From: JL08 sp965363755
GTDB taxonomy: Bacteria > Pseudomonadota > Alphaproteobacteria > Rhodobacterales > Rhodobacteraceae
Assembly: GCA_965363755.1 (NCBI GenBank)
Contig: CBDTVL010000030.1
Coordinates: 1-23,147 of the forward strand
DNA: 23,147 nt
Direction of reading: 5' to 3'
Made by a program: the position numbers and the translations under genes. Below are positions 1 through 6,371 of the stretch, piece by piece. Numbering within the stretch: the stretch's first letter is position 1; each line of letters opens with the position of its first letter. The notes below the pieces were generated by a model that was not told where the DNA came from, did not search any database, and was given only the letters and a program-made list of their open reading frames with translations.

Positions 1-1463
1 CCTCCCGTAGGCTTTGAAAGTCGATTGCGAACAACCCAAATCAACCGGTTCTGTGCCCGTGTGATCGCGACATAAGCGAGCCGCTTCCATAACGGCTGAC
101 CTGCCTCAACCCGGCCCATCCTTGCGGCAACAAACAGGTCTGGCGCAAACACCTGAACAGTATCCCACTGGCTGCCCTGAGCCTTGTGAATTGTAACGGC
201 AGCGCCATGCAGAAATGTGGCCCCCATGCGGGCCGCGAACGGGATAAAAGGCTCTTCGTCATCTGGCTTTTCAATCTTCACGATTGAGGCTGCGCTCACC
301 TGCGGATCCTCGGCTCCGATTACATGCAAGCGCGAAAACCCGGGTTTGCGGCCCAACCCAAGGTAAATGACCTGCGCCCCCTTGATCAGGCCCCGCGCCT
401 CAAGATCGAGTCGCTTTTTTCGGTGCTTAAGCGGCAGTTCGATCCCGTCGCAGATCAAAGGCTCCCCCTCAAGCAACTCCTCATCCGGCGCGCCGTGGAC
501 GTTGCGAAAAGCATTGATCAGACGAATGCGGGTAGCATTGCGCCAGACCAGAACCGGACTGCGGGCCATCAGATCCACCTCAACTCTCTGCCCCCAGACC
601 ACCCGGTCGTCGCGTTTGGCCGTGTCTTCGATCATGCGTTCAAAGTCCGCAAACTCTAATGACGGATCGGACAGTGCGTGCGCCAGATCGAGGATGGGGT
701 TGTCCGCGTCCTGTCGATGCACTCGGCTTAGATTTAATGTGCGCGCCTCCGGCAATTTTTCAAACACCATTGTGCCGGATTGATTGACCGGAGCCAGTTG
801 GGCAGGATCACCAAACAGCAGCAAGGTGGGAAAAATGTCTTTCAAATCGTCGAACTGACGGTCATCCAGCATTGAACTTTCATCAATGAAGCCAACATCC
901 AAAGGCTCCTCACGCCGTTTCCAGCCGGTGATGAAGTCAGACCCGCGCAATCCCGCCGCTGCCAGCGCACCAGGGATCGACGCATTCGCCTTGTAAAACA
1001 TCGCTGCCCTGTCCAGGGCCAGATCGGTCAAACCTTCCACCTCTGGACGGTCGCCGCTGCCAACCAGCCATTCGGCGATGCGTTCATAATCAGGGTCATA
1101 AACTGGCGTATATAAGATCCGGTGTATCGTGGTCGCCGGCACGCCTTGCAACCGCAACACTGAGGCTGCCTTGTTGGTCGGCGCCAGAATGGCAAGTGTG
1201 CGTTTGCCCGAACGCTTGCGGCTTTCATAATCGCCAGAGATTACTTCGACGCCAGCTTTTTTCATGGCCCGATAAAGCTCGGCCAGAAGCAGGGTTTTTC
1301 CTGATCCGGCTTTGCCAGTTACGGCCATAACGCTTGACACCCCGTCTCGTGGAGGCGTCAGCAGCGCATCGTCAAGATCAACCCCTGCCGTGCGCAGCAT
1401 GTCAGCAACCGCATCATATGCGGTCGCCTGATCATGCGAAAATGTAAGGACAGGTAGCGACAT
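1..1463 (-). CDS. RecD-like superfamily 1 DNA helicase (3' end cut by window edge)
   Basis: The reading frame is open from an ATG at 1463 to the left edge, about 487 codons, so the C-terminus is missing. The motifs are those of an SF1B (RecD/Dda-type) ATP-dependent helicase. They are a Walker A loop TGKAGSGKT (residues about 49-57), motif Ia with APTNKAAS followed by TTIHR, motif II IDESSML (about 193-199), motif III GDPAQLAP (about 218-225), a later HRQDADNP, motif V HKAQGSQWDTVQVF and motif VI YVAITRAQNRLIW close to the break. The last two form the UvrD_C_2-like part. Members of this family are usually around 500 residues, so only a short tail should be lost. It is probably a DNA repair or replication-stress helicase. 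The gene lies 63 bases downstream of luxI on the same strand. No clear ribosome site is visible, and the leader can fold (see the hairpin entry). Function class is confident; exact cellular role is inferred. Confidence 0.9.
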   Translation of the reverse strand, partial: MSLPVLTFSHDQATAYDAVADMLRTAGVDLDDALLTPPRDGVSSVMAVTGKAGSGKTLLLAELYRAMKKAGVEVISGDYESRKRSGKRTLAILAPTNKAASVLRLQGVPATTIHRILYTPVYDPDYERIAEWLVGSGDRPEVEGLTDLALDRAAMFYKANASIPGALAAAGLRGSDFITGWKRREEPLDVGFIDESSMLDDRQFDDLKDIFPTLLLFGDPAQLAPVNQSGTMVFEKLPEARTLNLSRVHRQDADNPILDLAHALSDPSLEFADFERMIEDTAKRDDRVVWGQRVEVDLMARSPVLVWRNATRIRLINAFRNVHGAPDEELLEGEPLICDGIELPLKHRKKRLDLEARGLIKGAQVIYLGLGRKPGFSRLHVIGAEDPQVSAASIVKIEKPDDEEPFIPFAARMGATFLHGAAVTIHKAQGSQWDTVQVFAPDLFVAARMGRVEAGQPLWKRLAYVAITRAQNRLIWVVRNRLSKPTG

Positions 1464-1464
1464 A

Positions 1465-1514
1465 GGCGCGACACTATAGGTGCCGTTCTTTGGGCACCAG
1501 TCAGGGGCCGCGCC
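1465..1514 (-). promoter_or_regulatory. Nested inverted repeat in the helicase leader
   Basis: Between the luxI stop and the helicase ATG, two perfect 6-base stems are nested: an outer GGCGCG (1465-1470) with CGCGCC (1509-1514), and an inner GGTGCC (1479-1484) with GGCACC (1493-1498) around an 8-base loop. In the minus-strand transcript the outer 3' arm ends directly at the helicase start codon and no U-run follows. It therefore does not look like an intrinsic terminator for luxI. It could limit ribosome access to the helicase start, which is inference. The T-rich stretch lies on the plus-strand side, where no gene is present. Confidence 0.35.
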
Positions 1515-1526
1515 TTTTGTTCTTTC

Positions 1527-2189
1527 TTATGCAGAAAGGGCCATCGGCAACGGGTCGTGCCGTTCGAGGCCGCGTTGGGTGCGGCGACCAAACGCTCGAT
1601 TGAACCACAACCGAGAGATTTCTTCTGACAACTCAGCACGCGCAGAAATACGCGTTTTGGCAGTCTCGGTGAACTCCCACAGACCCACGCTGATTGTCTC
1701 ACTGCCTTCGCCGATCGTGCCCAGCACCTCAGGCGAAGAACCGATCATCCGATAAATCCGAACCATGCGTGCATCAAACACACCCACAAAGTGACGTATC
1801 CCAAAGCCAGTCATGATTTCACCGCCAGCCATCATGAGCGCTGCAGCAATACGGGGCGGAGCATTTGTCGAGAGGCAGAAGCGGGAGCATTCCCAAATCA
1901 ACGGGCTGCAGATCGTACCTCCGCCCATCAGATGCTCAAAATGATCATTCACCATGACGGGGCCGGTTGTGGGTAGAAACCGCATTGAACCACCATGGCT
2001 GCCATCAGGCTGTTCCCAAATCACATACAGCGGGTTCAGATCATCATATTCGTCGCGCTCGCGACCCTTGTCATCAACTGACACGTCCCAGCCCAATCGG
2101 GTCTTGAACTGATCGGCACGATCCTCAAACATCGATTGGCTAAGTTTGGGAAAATTGTGTAGTTCATCAGCGTACAAGTAACGTATCAC
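1527..2189 (-). CDS. luxI: LuxI-type acyl-homoserine-lactone synthase
   Basis: 220 residues, the family's normal length. It makes the diffusible quorum-sensing signal from S-adenosylmethionine and an acyl-ACP (or acyl-CoA). All the hallmark autoinducer-synthase residues are present at almost canonical positions: R24, F28 and W34, then D46 and D49 in the DEYDD stretch, R70, F84, and E100/R103 in WECSRF. The start is GTG at 2189, preceded by AAGGGG at suitable spacing; no upstream in-frame ATG is evident. The gene lies 96 bases downstream of luxR on the same strand, as expected for a cognate pair, so its product is probably sensed by that LuxR. Acyl chain length cannot be read from sequence alone. 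Single-copy status and signal identity are unknown; the family call is very secure. Confidence 0.96.
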   Translation of the reverse strand: MIRYLYADELHNFPKLSQSMFEDRADQFKTRLGWDVSVDDKGRERDEYDDLNPLYVIWEQPDGSHGGSMRFLPTTGPVMVNDHFEHLMGGGTICSPLIWECSRFCLSTNAPPRIAAALMMAGGEIMTGFGIRHFVGVFDARMVRIYRMIGSSPEVLGTIGEGSETISVGLWEFTETAKTRISARAELSEEISRLWFNRAFGRRTQRGLERHDPLPMALSA

Positions 2190-2285
2190 GGCAGGCCCCT
2201 TCCATCAAAGACAGCCTAGGGCTACAATGCAATTCGTTAAAACTGAGTATTAATGCAGAACGTTAACTCTGCCGGTCAGGCAACA

Positions 2286-3005
2286 TCAAACCACAATCAA
2301 TCCCCGGCTGAGGGCCCGTGCTACGGCGTGAGTGGTGTTCATCGCACCCAATTTGAACCGAGCACTTTCCACATACACACGCAGCGTATGCTCAGAAATA
2401 GAAAGGGTTTTCGCAATTTGCGCCCGGCTATATCCAATGGCGAGCAACGTCATTGCATCCAACTCCCGCGGGGATAAGGCCTGCGATTTTTCAGGCGCGC
2501 GGTCCGGCTCAAATTCTAGCGCTTTTTGATTAAAATAGTGCGCAATTAGGATAAGATCGCGACGGTATTTTTCCGCAAATGCTTCCCAGGTTGCATCATC
2601 ACACGAGTGGGACGCCGTAAACAGCGCAAACTGGCCGTTCGGCCCCCGAATGGGTACCGAAAACCCCTGATTGCCCACACCGTATTCGATTGCTTCGGCC
2701 TGAAACGCCCGCGCGGCCCGGCTCGACCAATCCAGCCTTTTCCAGTCAACCGGATGAAAGCGCTGATAACACCCGGCGATGACCGGGTCGATTCTGAGAT
2801 AACTCTTGTCTAGGTAGCGCTGCCTCCATGCAGACTCATATGTCCCGCAGCCATATTGATCACCCGTTGAATCCACCCAGTGATAGACAATGTGATCTAT
2901 GCCAAAGTAATCGCGTAAGGATTCTGTTGCTGTTTGCAGACCTTCAAGCGCGTCTGCTTGCTCTAATGCTCTTAATATCTGCTCCAGCGGGGTAGTCTTG
3001 GTCAT
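2286..3005 (-). CDS. luxR: LuxR-family quorum-sensing transcriptional regulator
   Basis: 239 residues with the two expected domains. The N-terminal autoinducer-binding domain (about 15-160) keeps the signal-pocket residues W60, Y64, D73-P74, W88 and G114. The C-terminal LuxR/FixJ helix-turn-helix (about 175-235) begins LSPRELDAM and contains ISEHTLRVYV and the terminal ALSRGLI segment. It is expected to bind the acyl-homoserine lactone made by the adjacent luxI product and to control target promoters. The ATG at 3005 has no evident ribosome-binding sequence, and the gene overlaps the upstream small ORF by 62 bases, so translational coupling is likely if that ORF is translated. No classical 20-base lux box was recognised upstream of luxI; a short TGCC-N5-GGCA inverted repeat sits at 2270-2282. 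Confidence 0.95.
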   Translation of the reverse strand: MTKTTPLEQILRALEQADALEGLQTATESLRDYFGIDHIVYHWVDSTGDQYGCGTYESAWRQRYLDKSYLRIDPVIAGCYQRFHPVDWKRLDWSSRAARAFQAEAIEYGVGNQGFSVPIRGPNGQFALFTASHSCDDATWEAFAEKYRRDLILIAHYFNQKALEFEPDRAPEKSQALSPRELDAMTLLAIGYSRAQIAKTLSISEHTLRVYVESARFKLGAMNTTHAVARALSRGLIVV

Positions 3006-3159
3006 TTGGAAGCGCGACCGCCCTTTCTCTCAGAGACAGTATTTCGGCGGCAGCAGTAAGTTTTATGTCACCAAGCTGTTCTGCCAGAACAGTCAGCTTG
3101 TTTGTGCGCGCAAACGTCTGCAAATCCGCGATTACGTCTAGTATCCAGTCATTTTGCAT
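2944..3159 (-). CDS. Small ORF upstream of and overlapping luxR (unknown)
   Basis: A 71-residue ORF with an ATG at 3159 preceded by GAGGG. I do not recognise a characterised family. The first 45 residues look like a genuine amphipathic helical protein (NDWILDVIADLQTFART, then LAEQL and LTAAAEILSL). The last 20 or so overlap luxR in another frame. No signal peptide or membrane segment is seen. The position suggests a leader gene coupled to luxR, or an accessory quorum-sensing component. I have an impression that similar small ORFs precede luxR in other Rhodobacterales, but this is recollection and not checked. One caution is that a CtrA-type box ends only 21 bases upstream of this start. If that box were a normal activator site over the -35 region, transcription would begin near or inside this ORF. 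Confidence 0.6.
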   Translation of the reverse strand: MQNDWILDVIADLQTFARTNKLTVLAEQLGDIKLTAAAEILSLRERAVALPNDQDYPAGADIKSIRASRRA

Positions 3160-3180
3160 AGCAGTCTCGCCCTCTAAAAG

Positions 3181-3196
3181 TTAACGTTTGGTTAAC
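3181..3196. promoter_or_regulatory. Perfect CtrA-type box upstream of the luxR block
   Basis: The sequence TTAACGTTTGGTTAAC matches the full CtrA consensus TTAA-N7-TTAAC exactly. With the flanking base it is two GTTAAC palindromes (3180-3185 and 3191-3196) whose starts are 11 bases apart, about one helical turn. CtrA is the alphaproteobacterial cell-cycle/motility response regulator. The site is 22 bases upstream of the small ORF and about 175 bases upstream of luxR. Whether it activates or represses cannot be decided from sequence; its closeness to the ORF start would favour repression, or a start of transcription further in. Confidence 0.6.
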
Positions 3197-3373
3197 ACGA
3201 CTCTACCACGATCACGGTTTGTTAGGACATTCGCGTATTTCAACTCCCCAGATATGGCGAGGCCACCATTTCTAAGCATTTGAAATCAAAACATCCACTT
3301 CAAGGCGAAGCCCTCTGGCATCGACAAGAGGTGATTCGCGGGCAGTCTTAAACTTTCAGAAATATGATCGCAG

Positions 3374-4660
3374 TTAACGACCGGCTTCCAGAGCGTCTTC
3401 AAATGTCCGTAGCCCGGTTTTGGGGGACTGAATCAAAACCGCCATATTACCCGGTTTGTGCTCATTACGAAGCATCTTCATGTGGGCATTCGGAAGATCG
3501 GTCCATGTAAAAACTTCGGACATGCAAGGGTCGAGACGACGCTCCAGCATAAGTTTATTCGCCGCAGCTGCCTGCTTGAGGTGGGCAAAGTGGCTCCCTT
3601 GCAGGCGCTTTTGGTGCATCCACATGTAGCGGACGTCAAAGGTTAGGTTGAAGCCGGTGGTTCCGGCGCAGATCACAACCATACCGCCCTTTTTGCAGAC
3701 AAATGTCGACACCGGGAATGTCGCTTCGCCGGGGTGTTCAAATACCATGTCAACATTGACGCCCTTGCCAGTGATATCCCAGATCGCTTTGCCGAATTTG
3801 CGCGCCTCAGCGAACCATGCTGCATATTCAGGTGTATTCACCGTTGGCATCTGACCCCAGCAATTGAAATCCTTACGGTTCAGGACGCCCTTGGCGCCTA
3901 AATCCAGAACAAACTGCCTCTTGTCTTCGTCGCTAATAATCCCGATCGCATTTGCGCCCGCAGTGTTAATCAACTGAATGGCATATGACCCAAGACCTCC
4001 CGATGCGCCCCACACAAGTACGTTTTGTCCCGGTTTCAGATCATGCGGTTCGTGGCCAAACAACATCCGGTAAGCCGTTGCCAGCGTCAGTGTATAACAC
4101 GCCGACTCTTCCCATGTCAGGTGCTTGGGACGTGGCATCAGTTGTTGCGACTGAACGCGGGTGAACTGACTGAAGGATCCATCCGGGGTTTCATATCCCC
4201 AGATGCGCTGGGTAGGAGAATACATCGGATCGCCGCCATTGCATTCCTCGTCGTCGCCATCATCCTGATTGCAATGCACAACAACTTCGTCACCGACCTT
4301 CCAGCGGCGGACTTTGTCGCCTACGGCCCAGACGATGCCTGCAGCATCTGAACCAGCGATATGATAGGGTTGCTTATGGCCGTCAAACGGGCTGATTGGC
4401 ACGCCCAAAGCAGCCCAGACTCCGTTATAATTTATCCCAGCGGCCATCACCAACACCAGAACATCGTGGCTATCGAGCGCCGGCACGTCGACCACTTCGA
4501 CCTGCATCGCTGTGTCAGGATCACCATGACGCTCTTTGCGGATCGCCCACGCATACATCTGTTTGGGTACATATCCCATGGGTGGCATTTCACCCATATT
4601 ATAGAGGTCCTTTTCGGGTGCGTCGTAGCTGGCTATTCCGCCGTCGTCATCCAAAGCCAT
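3374..4660 (-). CDS. ccr: Crotonyl-CoA carboxylase/reductase
   Basis: 428 residues, the usual length. It is the key EMC-pathway enzyme: NADPH-dependent reductive carboxylation of crotonyl-CoA to (2S)-ethylmalonyl-CoA in the cytoplasm. It is a zinc-independent medium-chain dehydrogenase/reductase. The N-terminal part carries the NYNGVWAALG segment (about 77-86), which holds one of the CO2-binding asparagines. A characteristic acidic insert with NQDDGDDEE follows, then the nucleotide-binding loop GASGGLGS (about 218-225), and late HFAHLKQA and MHQKRLQGSH segments typical of Ccr. The start at 4660 is preceded by AGGAGG. The next upstream gene is an acyltransferase on the same strand, but the 141-base gap holds paired palindromes, so ccr probably has its own promoter. 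It works with the Ecm, Mch and Mcl2 enzymes also encoded here. Confidence 0.97.
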   Translation of the reverse strand: MALDDDGGIASYDAPEKDLYNMGEMPPMGYVPKQMYAWAIRKERHGDPDTAMQVEVVDVPALDSHDVLVLVMAAGINYNGVWAALGVPISPFDGHKQPYHIAGSDAAGIVWAVGDKVRRWKVGDEVVVHCNQDDGDDEECNGGDPMYSPTQRIWGYETPDGSFSQFTRVQSQQLMPRPKHLTWEESACYTLTLATAYRMLFGHEPHDLKPGQNVLVWGASGGLGSYAIQLINTAGANAIGIISDEDKRQFVLDLGAKGVLNRKDFNCWGQMPTVNTPEYAAWFAEARKFGKAIWDITGKGVNVDMVFEHPGEATFPVSTFVCKKGGMVVICAGTTGFNLTFDVRYMWMHQKRLQGSHFAHLKQAAAANKLMLERRLDPCMSEVFTWTDLPNAHMKMLRNEHKPGNMAVLIQSPKTGLRTFEDALEAGR

Positions 4661-4758
4661 GGGGCCTCCTATTCTTGTCGTTATGTTCTCTTCATCAAGT
4701 TCACCTGCACCTCAGTGCCGCAGCGCAGAATCACGGTGTTTAGTGTGGGATATGGTGA

Positions 4759-4776
4759 GTTGCGCAACATTGCAAT
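4759..4776. promoter_or_regulatory. Back-to-back palindromes in the ccr upstream region
   Basis: GTTGCGCAAC (4759-4768) is a perfect 10-base palindrome directly abutting ATTGCAAT (4769-4776), a perfect 8-base palindrome. They lie about 100 bases upstream of the ccr start. The TTGCGCAA core recurs upstream of ecm. As I recall, regulators of the ScfR family (PccR, RamB) that control acyl-CoA assimilation in Rhodobacter and Methylobacterium relatives recognise TTTGCAAA-like repeats, so a RamB-like operator is plausible. That assignment is inference. Confidence 0.45.
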
Positions 4777-4801
4777 AGTTGGTGGGCTCGATATTGTAAC
4801 T

Positions 4802-6223
4802 TTATGACCCTGCAGTTGCAGAATTTTCCTTTGCAGGTGCAGAAACTTCGCTCCCGATTGCCGGAACAAGATGTCGGATCGAATTCGCGTAGTAGACTAA
4901 AGCACTGTGCTGTCCGTCGGGCACCCGGTACAGTCCCTCTGTTTCGACAACGATCTTGCGCTCCACCAGATGGCGCAATCCGATCTCGATCGCCTTGTCA
5001 CCATTGCCACCATCGTCAGCGGGCAGATGCACATGAGCATGGTTCATGCGCTCAAGAACCTCCGACACAGAAGTCTCAATACACGCCCGATCCATTTCGC
5101 CCCCGATCTCAAGAACATAGGCCAACAATGGTACCGGCAGAACCGGAACCACATCGCCGATGCGTTGCATCAACTCGGTCCCCAGAGATTTTGTAAGATC
5201 GCCTTTACACCCCTGACTGAAAGTGCTGAGCGACAACGGCGTGCCAAAACTCACTGCAGCATAGCCAAAACGATGGAATCGCCCGGTCACTCTTAACCAA
5301 AGCTGCTTTAGCGCAAATCTGGCAACTACGCTGATGCGCGCCCGAAATCGGCGCTCGCCGGAGTCGCCTGCCGCAATCAATATGCGATCCTCCAGCACCC
5401 GGTCATAATTCAGCGCGACCGGTACAAACACGACGTCGCGAGTCCCCGCGTCAAAACCATCTGCAATGTATTTCAAAAGGCCCAGCTTGGGCGGTTTCAA
5501 CCCGCCATCCAAGCTCAGTCCTCCCTCCGGAAACATCGCCTGTGTCACGCCGCCGTTAGTAGCCAGTGACACATAACGCGCCAGTACGCGGCGATACAGT
5601 TCACTGCGCGATTTGCGCCGGATAAAGTACGCTCCCATTGCGCGGATCAGGCCGGACAATGGCCAGACACGCGCCCATTCTCCTACTGCATAAGACAGTG
5701 CTGATCGCTCTGCCGCAAGATAGGTGACCAGAACATAGTCCATATTGCTGCGATGGTTCATTACAAATACAACGGTCGCCTCAGGGTCCAACCCTTTCAA
5801 TTTTGCTTCGTCATCGTAGCTTAACCGAACCCAGTAAAGCGCGTTTGAGAACAATCGCGCCAGCCGAATTGCCACGCCGAAATAGGCACTTGCCGAAAAA
5901 GACGGCACAATTTCCCGAGCATAGCTGCGGGCCTCCTGAAAGGCGACATTTTCCGGAACACCCTGCTCTCTTGCATGCTCTGCAACCGCTTTGCTGACTT
6001 CCGGGTCATAGATCAGGCGCTGGATCATATCGTGGCGGCGAGCCAGTTTGAACGGCTCAATTGGGCGTTCAAGCCTCCGGTTCAGCCTGGCGACTGCCTT
6101 TTCCAGACGCCGCCGAAAAAACCAGCGCACCGACGGAAACAGGAAGTGCGACGCAAAGGTGGCAGCTGCGAACAGCAAGATCACAATCAACAGCCAGAGC
6201 GGAATTTCTATCGTTTGGGTCAT
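4802..6223 (-). CDS. PlsB/PlsC-like glycerolipid 1-acyltransferase
   Basis: 473 residues from the ATG at 6223; an in-frame ATG at 6268 would add 15 residues, but MTQTIEIPLWLL gives a cleaner N-terminal membrane anchor (about 5-28). The acyltransferase core has the catalytic HX4D in NHRSNMDY (H157 and D162), followed by AYFIRRKSRSELY (glycerol-phosphate-binding block) and MFPEGGLSLDG. A basic stretch after the anchor (FFRRRLEKAVARLNRRLER) suggests peripheral contact with acidic lipid. It probably acylates glycerol-3-phosphate or lysophosphatidate at the inner membrane. It is longer than plain PlsC (about 240 residues) and shorter than E. coli PlsB (about 800), as in the alphaproteobacterial PlsB-like group. 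Which acyl acceptor it uses cannot be read here. It is divergent from ecm and upstream of ccr. Confidence 0.85.
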   Translation of the reverse strand: MTQTIEIPLWLLIVILLFAAATFASHFLFPSVRWFFRRRLEKAVARLNRRLERPIEPFKLARRHDMIQRLIYDPEVSKAVAEHAREQGVPENVAFQEARSYAREIVPSFSASAYFGVAIRLARLFSNALYWVRLSYDDEAKLKGLDPEATVVFVMNHRSNMDYVLVTYLAAERSALSYAVGEWARVWPLSGLIRAMGAYFIRRKSRSELYRRVLARYVSLATNGGVTQAMFPEGGLSLDGGLKPPKLGLLKYIADGFDAGTRDVVFVPVALNYDRVLEDRILIAAGDSGERRFRARISVVARFALKQLWLRVTGRFHRFGYAAVSFGTPLSLSTFSQGCKGDLTKSLGTELMQRIGDVVPVLPVPLLAYVLEIGGEMDRACIETSVSEVLERMNHAHVHLPADDGGNGDKAIEIGLRHLVERKIVVETEGLYRVPDGQHSALVYYANSIRHLVPAIGSEVSAPAKENSATAGS

Positions 6224-6301
6224 CACGAACACCGTGGCAGCAAAATCACCCCCGCACAATGTTCCCATTCAGGTCAAATGCCGCATTGCAGCGAATTGAC
6301 A

Positions 6302-6311
6302 ATTGCGCAAT
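6302..6311. promoter_or_regulatory. TTGCGCAA palindrome upstream of ecm
   Basis: ATTGCGCAAT is a perfect 10-base palindrome 60 bases upstream of the ecm start codon. A partial ATTGCA repeat lies at 6285-6290. The 8-base core TTGCGCAA is identical to the one upstream of ccr, and ATTGCA accompanies it there too at different spacing. The site lies in the divergent region between the acyltransferase and ecm. A shared EMC-pathway regulator is the simplest reading but is inference. Confidence 0.45.
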
Positions 6312-6371
6312 CTTCCAAGTATCACCCCCTGGACGCAATAAAGTTGCCCACCTAACTCAAGAGGCCCGGAC

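Noticed and set aside
3311..3332. CCTCT...AGAGG inverted repeat downstream of ccr as a terminator
   Set aside because: Only 5-base arms around a 10-base loop and no T-run in the direction of transcription.
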